A DNA stretch of 64,000 nt, taken from NCBI GenBank assembly GCA_017621225.1, contig JAGATN010000013.1:124001-188000 (forward strand), given 5' to 3'. Below are positions 17,405 through 24,435 of the stretch, piece by piece. The notes under the pieces are model-generated. The model saw nothing but the letters and a program-made list of their open reading frames with translations, was not told the DNA's origin and did no database searches. This stretch comes from Muribaculaceae bacterium. Lineage in GTDB: Bacteria; Bacteroidota; Bacteroidia; Bacteroidales; Muribaculaceae. Numbering within the stretch: the stretch's first letter is position 1; the number at the start of each line of letters is the position of its first letter. A program made the position numbers and the translations under genes.

Positions 17405-17412
17405 CAAATTTA
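17405..17412 (-). promoter_or_regulatory. -7 box TAAATTTG for the metal permease operon
   Basis: TAnnTTTG match on the minus strand, 29 bases before the start chosen for the permease. Confidence 0.7.
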
Positions 17413-17493
17413 GCGCAACCGCCCGAATGAAACGTTATACAATTCGGCATTTTTGTTGCATCTCACTCAAACATTCATGAAACCGCATAAATG

Positions 17494-17534
17494 ATAAAAG
17501 GCCGGCACCCTTACAGTATTTCAGGGAGTCGGCT
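17494..17534 (-). terminator. Terminator after the redoxin gene
   Basis: On the minus strand, GCCGACTCCCT pairs with AGGGTGCCGGC (two mismatches), followed by CCTTTTAT. It lies 11 bases past the redoxin stop and separates it from the metal operon. Confidence 0.65.
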
Positions 17535-17545
17535 TTCTTTTTAGG

Positions 17546-18037
17546 TTATTCGCTTAACACTTGAGTTAAGGTTGAGGAACTTGGATTTGTCGCTACGATA
17601 CGCCCCTCGGGGTCAATTAAAAACGATCGTAATCCTTTGGTCAGATGATAGTCACGAGCCACACGGCTCAAACAAGATTCATCGACACGAAACTGTGCTT
17701 CCGCATTCAGATTGTCGTTGCGCACTATCTCACGAAAAAGGCGCTCATTACGGTCAACGTTGACCGACAACAGACAAAATCGTTCTTGCGACAGGCTTTG
17801 ACAAAAGGAATCGTACTCCTGGTTTTGAATGCGGGATTCGGCATCAGTCGAAGCCCAAAAGTTAACGAGCACGTAACGTCCTTTCAAATTTGCCACCGAT
17901 AAGCTCGTATCGGCGTTACATACGGAAAATCCGGGAGCTTTATAGCCATCAACGGGTTGATAAACACGTCCGGAATAAGCCGCTACTGAAACAACAAGAA
18001 CGGCGAAGAGCACAATGAGCATCATTGTTTTCTTCAT
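17546..18037 (-). CDS. TlpA/redoxin-fold protein lacking both active-site cysteines
   Basis: 163 residues with a signal peptide or membrane anchor (about 1-21). The rest is a TlpA-like thioredoxin fold: LKGRYVLVNFWAS at 51-63 leads to where family members have W-C-x-x-C. Here the two positions are Asp65 and Ser68 (STDAESR), so thiol redox chemistry is impossible at this site. The fold is otherwise well kept (LLSVNVDRN, SFLIDPEGRIVA with its cis-proline region altered). Probably a binding or structural relative. Its mRNA has a leader of about 130 bases. Confidence 0.82.
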   Translation of the reverse strand: MKKTMMLIVLFAVLVVSVAAYSGRVYQPVDGYKAPGFSVCNADTSLSVANLKGRYVLVNFWASTDAESRIQNQEYDSFCQSLSQERFCLLSVNVDRNERLFREIVRNDNLNAEAQFRVDESCLSRVARDYHLTKGLRSFLIDPEGRIVATNPSSSTLTQVLSE

Positions 18038-18318
18038 AATAAGTTATTAAAGTTAGACTTAGGACTTTAAGCTATAATTCTTAACATTAAGCAACCGATA
18101 AACATAAAATCCTGCCGATTTTCGGCGACGGGTCGATGCGACTCTTCGCATCATTTCCTTCTTATAACACCGCAAAGGTAAGAAATTTCGGTCAAATGTC
18201 GAAAATTTTTCATCAGCCGGGCCTTCCTATCGATGGCTGACAGGCCCGCAAGCCGCGTCCACACTAAGATTGGAGCAATTGTTAATTTTCACAAAAAGGG
18301 CAATGATTTTTTCACAAA
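18038..18318. other. Gap between redoxin and GldB-like genes
   Basis: Holds the redoxin promoter and long leader (18038 to about 18167). A weak 7-bp inverted repeat CGGGCCT/AGGCCCG at 18218-18248 may end the GldB-like transcript. No convincing reading frame. Confidence 0.5.
18173..18180 (-). promoter_or_regulatory. -7 box TACCTTTG for the redoxin gene
   Basis: TAnnTTTG match on the minus strand, about 135 bases before the start codon. Confidence 0.6.
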
Positions 18319-19314
18319 TTAGCGTTCAGAAGGCTCATAACCCGACTCAATGAAACTCTGAATCGTGCCATAAAATGCCGGCGAAAGCAATTCACGGAGC
18401 GACACTTCGGGGTGTTTTTCGACGTAGGCTTCGACTATGCGCAATCCCACGTAGCATGCTGCCCTCCCGGGCGCCGACGGCGAAATGAGAGGCGTGGACG
18501 GAGCCGGCGACACCATGCGATCGATCTGCAAGGCCGACGACGAATACAAGAGTCGGTTCGTTATCATCACACCATATATATATGACTCATTTTTCTCCAC
18601 CTCCTCATATCGGTCGGGTGCTATGGCCATTGCATATGCTTCCGAAACGCCGGGCAACAACTTTTTTACGGCATACCCCACGGCACCTTCATAGAGCAAC
18701 CTGTTAAGAAGCACGGTGTCATGGCCGTCGACATACGGATAAGCCCTGCGAACAAGCGTCGAAGCCACTTCGCACGGCGCATACGGCATCACCTTGAACG
18801 GCACCGAATACGATTCCATATCGGCATAACCGGCATAAACCAAACCCAAATAATGATTCAAACCGATAAGCAATACGCTGTCAACCGCAAAAACCGACTG
18901 CCTGTATGGCGACACTATGGCACACACCGTTTTCGGAAATTGCACATCGGGCAACAGTCCGGCCATATTGCTTTTCAAAACGCCCAATGCCATCTCCAGC
19001 GAATCGAGCGACTCAATGCGATTCTTGACATCGGGATAAAACACTTTTATCGGAGCCGTGCCCGAAATGCTGTCGACAAATTCCGCATCCGACAAATCGC
19101 GCGCCCCGCCAATAACAGCCCGTAAGGCCCTGATGCCTTCAGCCATGTCAAAATCGTGCCGCAACGCCGCAGTGTCGCCCGATTGCCGCCCGGCCAAAAA
19201 ACCGTCGAGACGCACCACCGGCACACGATCGACGCAATCGCCATTTTCTTTACATCCGAAAACGAACAAAAAGGCCGATAAAGCAACTATTATATTAGTA
19301 ACTGATTTCAACAT
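18319..19314 (-). CDS. GldB-like lipoprotein
   Basis: 331 residues from ATG 19314 (a GTG one codon earlier is possible). Lipoprotein signal with cysteine near 21 (FVFGC). The body resembles gliding-motility lipoprotein GldB and relatives: LLIGLNHYLG near residue 150, LLYEGAVGYAVKKLLPG near 225, and a YEEVEKNES segment, in the order seen in that family. In gliding species GldB is needed for motility; in Bacteroidales without gliding its role is unclear. The promoter lies only eight bases before the ATG, predicting a leaderless mRNA. Confidence 0.75.
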   Translation of the reverse strand: MLKSVTNIIVALSAFLFVFGCKENGDCVDRVPVVRLDGFLAGRQSGDTAALRHDFDMAEGIRALRAVIGGARDLSDAEFVDSISGTAPIKVFYPDVKNRIESLDSLEMALGVLKSNMAGLLPDVQFPKTVCAIVSPYRQSVFAVDSVLLIGLNHYLGLVYAGYADMESYSVPFKVMPYAPCEVASTLVRRAYPYVDGHDTVLLNRLLYEGAVGYAVKKLLPGVSEAYAMAIAPDRYEEVEKNESYIYGVMITNRLLYSSSALQIDRMVSPAPSTPLISPSAPGRAACYVGLRIVEAYVEKHPEVSLRELLSPAFYGTIQSFIESGYEPSER

Positions 19315-19322
19315 CACACTTA

Positions 19323-19330
19323 CAAATGTA
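19323..19330 (-). promoter_or_regulatory. -7 box TACATTTG for the GldB-like gene
   Basis: TAnnTTTG match on the minus strand, eight bases before the ATG. Confidence 0.6.
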
Positions 19331-19436
19331 GCAACAATGGCCCATAAAAAGATTGTTTACATTGTAAAAAAAGCCTAATGTGCCATACTATTGGTCAAAA
19401 AGTAGTAATGCCGGCCCATTATCATCAAATATTCAC

Positions 19437-19444
19437 TAAATTTG
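19437..19444 (+). promoter_or_regulatory. -7 box TAAATTTG for the amidase gene
   Basis: TAnnTTTG match inside the longest possible frame, supporting the ATG at 19465 as the start. Confidence 0.72.
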
Positions 19445-19464
19445 CACTAATTTTCAAACGCATT

Positions 19465-20649
19465 ATGAGATTGAATGCTAAAATACTAATCGGCCTTACA
19501 TTTTTCGTTGCAGCATTGTTGCTTACGCCGGCCACAATTGTCGCCGCGCATGACTTCACCGTCGTGATCGATCCCGGACACGGCGGAAAGGATTATGGCG
19601 CGTCGGGAAAACGATCGCACGAAAAGAGCATAAATCTCGGCGTAGCCCTTAAACTCGGCAAACTGATAAACTCGGAAATGAAAGATACGAAAGTGGTGTA
19701 CACGCGCAACAACGACACATTCGTCACGCTTCAGGGCCGAGCCAACATAGCCAACAAAGCAAACGGCGACCTATTCATATCGATACACACCAATTCAGTC
19801 GACAAAAGGTCACGCAACCGCAACAGCGTCAGAGGAGCCTCGGTCTACACCCTGGGGTTCAGCAAAAGCAAGGAAAACCTTGAAGTGGCAATGCGCGAGA
19901 ACTCGGTAATGAAACTGGAAGCCGACTACACCACCACATACGAGGGATTCGACCCGTCATCGACCGAATCGTACATAATATTCGAAATGAGCCAGAACAT
20001 ACACATGGAGCAAAGCATCAATGCCGCGCAAGCCATCCAAAACGAGCTCATATCCACCGCCGGACGAATAGACCGTGGCGTGCGTCAAGCCAACTACTGG
20101 GTTTTGTTCAAAACCAGCATGCCGGCCATTCTCGTGGAGCTTGATTTCATATGCAATCCAACGCAAGAATCGTACATGGCCTCCGAGGACGGGCAAAAGG
20201 CTCTCGCAACAGCCATATACAACGGCCTGGTAGATTACAAGAACGCTACCTACAAAGGCGCTGCAAAGTTGGCCAAGAAAAAATCAAACGCCACCGAATC
20301 ATCAGATCGCAATAAAGAGAACAATAAAGAGAACAAATCGGACGAAATCACCGTTTCCGACACTACCGATACGGTCGATAAGGACAACGGACACGAAACG
20401 TCGGCCGCCGAAGCGGGCGCCATAACATATAAAGTGCAGATTCTCACCTCGCCTAAAAAACTGCCCTCCGATTCACGTGAATTCAAAGGTCTGTCGCCAG
20501 TAAAATTCTATAAGGACGGTTCGTTGATGAAATATTATTTCGACAGCGGATCGACGATGGCCGAAGCCTCCGACAATCTCCGTAAAATAAAGAAGATATT
20601 CCCCGATGCATTTATCATAAAGATTCGCGACGGGAATAGGGTTAAATAA
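19465..20649 (+). CDS. N-acetylmuramoyl-L-alanine amidase (Amidase_3)
   Basis: 394 residues from ATG 19465. Signal peptide about 1-27 (ends AAHD). Amidase_3 domain about 30-245 with the zinc motif VIDPGHGGKDYGASG (His) and KSINLGVALKLG (Glu), ISIHTNSVDK (His) and the catalytic Glu in AILVELDFICN. A charged, low-complexity linker (about 270-320) leads to a C-terminal SPOR-like domain (YKVQILTSPKKLP). It cleaves septal peptidoglycan side chains in the periplasm. The MCE gene follows after 51 bases. Confidence 0.92.
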   Translation: MRLNAKILIGLTFFVAALLLTPATIVAAHDFTVVIDPGHGGKDYGASGKRSHEKSINLGVALKLGKLINSEMKDTKVVYTRNNDTFVTLQGRANIANKANGDLFISIHTNSVDKRSRNRNSVRGASVYTLGFSKSKENLEVAMRENSVMKLEADYTTTYEGFDPSSTESYIIFEMSQNIHMEQSINAAQAIQNELISTAGRIDRGVRQANYWVLFKTSMPAILVELDFICNPTQESYMASEDGQKALATAIYNGLVDYKNATYKGAAKLAKKKSNATESSDRNKENNKENKSDEITVSDTTDTVDKDNGHETSAAEAGAITYKVQILTSPKKLPSDSREFKGLSPVKFYKDGSLMKYYFDSGSTMAEASDNLRKIKKIFPDAFIIKIRDGNRVK

Positions 20650-20700
20650 CACGTCACTCCTCACAAACACTAATATAATTAAAGCGAAATACAACGTCTC

Positions 20701-21618
20701 ATGAAAAAATTTTCAAAAGAACTGATAATCGGAACATCGGTATTGATAACGTTGCTCATTTTATTTTTCGGCATCGATTATCTGAAAGGCATAAATCTAT
20801 TTAAGGCCTCGAACTACTATTATGCGTCATACACTAACGTGGCCGGACTGGCCCAATCGGCCCCGGTAACGGTAAACGGATACAAAGTCGGCCTGGTACG
20901 CGAAATAGAATATGAATACGACAATCCCGGGCACGTGAAAGTGGAACTCAGCCTCGACAAGAAGCTGAAAGTGCCCACCGGCACTCAGGCAGTGCTCGTA
21001 ACCGACATGCTCGGCACGTCGTCGATAGAACTGAAAATGGGCACCGGAAGCGAATACCATAACGTGGGCGACAAGCTCGAAGGCAAAAATGCCGCCGGAT
21101 TAATGGAAAACGTCACTCAGGATCTTATGCCGACCATAGGCGCCATATTGCCGAAAGTCGACTCCCTGCTCTCGGCTGCCACGGCCATAGCCACCGATTC
21201 AGCCCTGCTGTCGTCGGTAAGACGCCTCGACAACATAATGGCCAATCTCGAACGTTCAACGGCCCAGCTGTCAAAAGTAATGGCCGTAGCGCCCGAAATA
21301 GCAACGAACGCCAACTCCACCATGGCCAACGTAAGCGAAATCAGCTCTAAGCTTGCAATAGTGTCGGCCGACGTAACCACCCTGTCGGGACAACTCAGCA
21401 AAATGCCCCTCGACTCCACGCTCAACAACGTACACCGCATATCGACTTCTCTCGCCGACATCATGCAGAGCCTGAATTCAAACGACTCATCGCTCGGAAA
21501 AATAATAAACGACCCCTCTTTCTATAATAATCTCAACGGCGCAGCGGCAAGCCTCGACTCCCTGCTCAAAGACGTAAAGGAAAATCCCAAACGCTACATC
21601 AGCATAAAACTGCTTTAA
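20701..21618 (+). CDS. MlaD/MCE family lipid-transport protein
   Basis: 305 residues: one N-terminal membrane helix (about 8-27), one MCE domain (about 35-115, SYTNVAGLAQSAPVTVNGYK, VLVTDMLGTSSIELK), then a long helical/coiled-coil tail (about 130-300). MCE proteins form hexameric tubes that carry phospholipids between the two membranes. The companion permease and ATPase are not in this window. The pairing with the cell-wall amidase gene is a recurrent arrangement in Bacteroidota as I recall it. Ends at a strong terminator. Confidence 0.88.
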   Translation: MKKFSKELIIGTSVLITLLILFFGIDYLKGINLFKASNYYYASYTNVAGLAQSAPVTVNGYKVGLVREIEYEYDNPGHVKVELSLDKKLKVPTGTQAVLVTDMLGTSSIELKMGTGSEYHNVGDKLEGKNAAGLMENVTQDLMPTIGAILPKVDSLLSAATAIATDSALLSSVRRLDNIMANLERSTAQLSKVMAVAPEIATNANSTMANVSEISSKLAIVSADVTTLSGQLSKMPLDSTLNNVHRISTSLADIMQSLNSNDSSLGKIINDPSFYNNLNGAAASLDSLLKDVKENPKRYISIKLL

Positions 21619-21662
21619 CCCGCAGCGAAATGCTTATTTAAAATCATTCTAAATAACGACCA

Positions 21663-21713
21663 TTGGGCCGATTATTCGAGTTTCTTAATCACGATGCCGA
21701 ATAATCGGCCCAA
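21663..21713 (+). terminator. Terminator/hairpin after the MCE gene
   Basis: 16-bp perfect stem TTGGGCCGATTATTCG/CGAATAATCGGCCCAA with a 19-base loop. No T run follows, but the stem is long and sits 44 bases past the stop. Confidence 0.7.
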
Positions 21714-21961
21714 ACAATGCTCCGACGGTATGTCGCCACATATGCTACAAGGACTCAATACCGGCGTGTATTTCACTATCAATAAGCACATTATCGGCAC
21801 CGTCAGGAACTATTTCACCAAATAAATTGTTAACGGCCATATAAACTGTTGTATTTCAGCATAGTTGTAAATATATTATAATTTCCAAAAAAAACGAGGC
21901 TTGTTTTTACAAAAATTTAATTCGAATTTTGTATTGAAAAAGTATAGTACCAATAACAAAT
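21714..21961. other. Gap upstream of dnaA
   Basis: About 250 bases of AT-rich DNA before dnaA. I see no consensus -7 box of full quality, no cluster of DnaA boxes (TTATCCACA-like) and no tandem repeats, so there is no support for an origin here. Confidence 0.5.
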
Positions 21962-23347
21962 ATGGAACTCTCTCATATGAAACTGTGGGAAAATTGCCTA
22001 AAGATATTTCAAGACAATCTTCCCACCGAACAATACGACTCCTGGTTTAAGCCGGTGACTTCAATAAGTTTCACCGACAACAAGCTTACATTGCGTGTGC
22101 CGTCGCCATTTTTTGTAGAACAACTCGAAGAACGCTACATTAAATTAATGGGACGCGTGCTTCATAAGGTGTACGGCCCACAGATAAAGCTTTATTACAA
22201 TTACAATCAGGTAAGCAACGAACCGACTACCGGAATAACCATCGGCAGCTCGAATCCGAGCACGGCAGTCGCTCCCAAACCGGGCGCTACGTCCAATCCA
22301 TTCCAGCAGCAGGAGATGTGCGAAATCGACGCACAGCTCAACCCCAACTATACTTTTGAAAACTATTGCGACAGCATGAGCAACCGCGTGGCCCGCACCA
22401 TAGGCGAAGCCATAGCGTCAAACCCCAAAAGCCAGACCTTCAACCCGCTGTTCATATTCGGGTCGCCGGGAGTTGGCAAGACCCATCTCATACAAGCCAT
22501 CGGAATTCGAATTAAAGAGCGCAATCCCGACTCGAGAGTGCTATACGTTACGTCGCGATTGTTCGAGAACCAGTACACCACGGCCGTACGCCACGGAAAA
22601 ATAAACGAATTCATCAACTTCTATCAGAGTATCGACGTGCTGATAATCGATGACATACAGGATCTTATCGGCAAGCAAAGCACCCAAAACACATTTTTCC
22701 ACATATTCAATCACTTGCAGCAGAATCAAAAGCACCTCATTCTGTCAAGCGACTGCTGCCCGTCGAAAATGGAAGGAATGGAAAAACGCATGCTCGACCG
22801 CTTCCGCTGGGGTGCTACCGCCGAACTCGAAAAGCCCGACTATCCGCTGCGACGCGAAGTGCTCGAACGCAAGGCCGAGCAAAACGGCCTTGAGATACCG
22901 GCCGACGTGCTCGACTACATCGCCAAAAACGTCACCGAGAGCATTCGTCAGCTCGAGGGCATAATGGTGTCGTTGATAGCACACGCCACGATTCTCGACC
23001 GCAGCATATCGGTCGATCTGGCACAGAAGGTAATAGCCAACGCCGTGCGCACTCAGGAGCGCCAGGTTACTTTCGAGTCGATACTCGATGCCGTAAGCAA
23101 TCTTTACGACATATCGCCCGAAAAGATATTCACCACCTCGCGCAAGCGCGAAATATCCGATGCCCGACAAATGGTGATGTATCTTGCTCGCAAACACACA
23201 AAAATGGCCGTAAAAGCCATTGGCGACAGACTTTCACGAAAGCACGCCACGGTGATACACGCCTGCAAAAACATCGAAGAACGCCTGACGCTTGAAAAGC
23301 AGCTTCAGGAAGATGTTTCGAAGCTCGAAAACGAAATAATGCACTGA
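21962..23347 (+). CDS. dnaA: Chromosomal replication initiator DnaA
   Basis: 461 residues, normal for the family. Domain I about 5-75 (LWENCLKIFQDNLPTEQYDS), a low-complexity domain II to about 125, AAA+ domain III with Walker A GSPGVGKTH at 167-175 and Walker B VLIIDDIQ near 225, and domain IV with the DNA-binding signature (SRKREISDARQMVMYLARK, then LSRKHATVIHAC). It unwinds the origin and loads the helicase. The gene is monocistronic here: dnaN does not follow, and the convergent nitroreductase ends 23 bases away. Confidence 0.98.
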   Translation: MELSHMKLWENCLKIFQDNLPTEQYDSWFKPVTSISFTDNKLTLRVPSPFFVEQLEERYIKLMGRVLHKVYGPQIKLYYNYNQVSNEPTTGITIGSSNPSTAVAPKPGATSNPFQQQEMCEIDAQLNPNYTFENYCDSMSNRVARTIGEAIASNPKSQTFNPLFIFGSPGVGKTHLIQAIGIRIKERNPDSRVLYVTSRLFENQYTTAVRHGKINEFINFYQSIDVLIIDDIQDLIGKQSTQNTFFHIFNHLQQNQKHLILSSDCCPSKMEGMEKRMLDRFRWGATAELEKPDYPLRREVLERKAEQNGLEIPADVLDYIAKNVTESIRQLEGIMVSLIAHATILDRSISVDLAQKVIANAVRTQERQVTFESILDAVSNLYDISPEKIFTTSRKREISDARQMVMYLARKHTKMAVKAIGDRLSRKHATVIHACKNIEERLTLEKQLQEDVSKLENEIMH

Positions 23348-23370
23348 TACGAATTGGGGGCAGAAGCCGA

Positions 23371-24123
23371 TCAAGGCAACTTAAAGCCCTGATCGACTAT
23401 GAAATCGGCATATATTTTTGAAAACGTTTCGTTTGCATCGCGAGTGTAACGCACGTCGGTAAACACTTGCGCCAGCGATTGCTTGCCGTTTTCGGCCACG
23501 AACCGACGACTATCGTCACGCGCCTCTTTCTCGGCATACAGCATCTTCACCCTCTCATTGTCGTAATATTCATAATGTCCGTAATGCATTATGGCGTCAA
23601 CGGACAGCCTTCCGCTGTCAGCCGGAGTCTCGTCGGGATATCCCACCGTAAGCGTGGTCACAGGCACCACGAGCGGCGGCAACTTTAATGCTTCGGCTAT
23701 CTGGGGCGCATTATAAGTGGTGGTTCCGAGATAGCAGCAGCCAAGACCGTTCATCTCTGCAACCGTGACAAATTGTTGCACAAAAATCGCCGTATCGAGC
23801 ATTGCCGTGACAAACGACTGAAAATTATCATAGCCCGGATCGGCATTGCTTGCTTCGCACCAACGCACAAAGCGGTTGAAATCGGCACAGAATGTCAGCA
23901 ACACGTCGCATCCCTCCACCGAAGGCTGATTGAAGTGCATCGGAGCCAACGCTTGCTTTTCGGCCGCCGACCGCGTCAACACTACGCTATACAACTGCAT
24001 GTTTCCCGTCGTGGGGGCATGCGAAGCCTGTTCCAACATCGACCGCAGCAACTCATCCGAAACTTCACGGTCGGCATATTTCCGTATAGTACGTCGATCA
24101 ATAAAATATGTCGAATTATCCAT
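23371..24123 (-). CDS. NfsA-type nitroreductase family protein
   Basis: 250 residues. RRTIRKYADREVSDELLRSM at about 10-29 and SHAPTTGNMQ at about 34-43 are the FMN-binding openings of the nitroreductase fold; GLGCCYLGTTTYNAPQIAE near 126 and TLTVGYPDETP near 158 complete it. FMN enzymes of this group reduce nitro compounds, quinones or flavins with NAD(P)H; the true substrate is unknown. Convergent with dnaA, own promoter. Confidence 0.9.
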   Translation of the reverse strand: MDNSTYFIDRRTIRKYADREVSDELLRSMLEQASHAPTTGNMQLYSVVLTRSAAEKQALAPMHFNQPSVEGCDVLLTFCADFNRFVRWCEASNADPGYDNFQSFVTAMLDTAIFVQQFVTVAEMNGLGCCYLGTTTYNAPQIAEALKLPPLVVPVTTLTVGYPDETPADSGRLSVDAIMHYGHYEYYDNERVKMLYAEKEARDDSRRFVAENGKQSLAQVFTDVRYTRDANETFSKIYADFIVDQGFKLP

Positions 24124-24152
24124 AACAATAACTTTTATTTATTTTACCTGCA

Positions 24153-24160
24153 CAAAAATA
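24153..24160 (-). promoter_or_regulatory. -7 box TATTTTTG for the nitroreductase
   Basis: TAnnTTTG match on the minus strand, 29 bases before the start codon. Confidence 0.6.
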
Positions 24161-24304
24161 AGCAAAATCGGTCAATTCAATCAACCGAATTTCATTTATA
24201 TTGAACGTAAATCATCGTTTTGGAAAACAATTGCAACCGTAGCAAACATAATTTCGACTGAATATCAATATATTGACCAATCAAAACGGAAAACTTATCT
24301 ACAT

Positions 24305-24320
24305 TGCATAAATTTATGCA
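24305..24320. promoter_or_regulatory. Palindrome TGCATAAATTTATGCA, candidate operator upstream of nrdJ
   Basis: Perfect 16-nt palindrome; the right half AATTTATGCA recurs at 24343-24352, 32 bases on (about three helical turns). The core TGCATAAATT-ATGC is also present in the purH inverted repeat. Confidence 0.5.
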
Positions 24321-24435
24321 TTTATTATTTTGTCGTTTCAGAAATTTATGCAACCTTTGCATCGTTATTTGTTGGGCACTATACTTTTCCAAAAAAACAG
24401 CATCAATTAAATAACATTTATATCAAAACACTACG

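Larger units (their letters stand above)
24124..24435. other. Divergent gap between nitroreductase and nrdJ
   Basis: Contains the nitroreductase promoter (24153-24160), a perfect palindrome (24305-24320) and a repeat of its half (24343-24352) followed by AACCTTTG, a one-mismatch -7 box for nrdJ. I looked for a cobalamin riboswitch because NrdJ needs B12 and saw no B12-box-like sequence. Confidence 0.55.

Noticed and set aside
21619-21961. Replication origin next to dnaA
   Set aside because: No cluster of DnaA boxes or unwinding repeats seen; origins in this phylum are often not beside dnaA.
24124-24435. Cobalamin riboswitch for nrdJ
   Set aside because: No B12-box-like sequence or suitable fold seen; only palindromes and AT-rich DNA.
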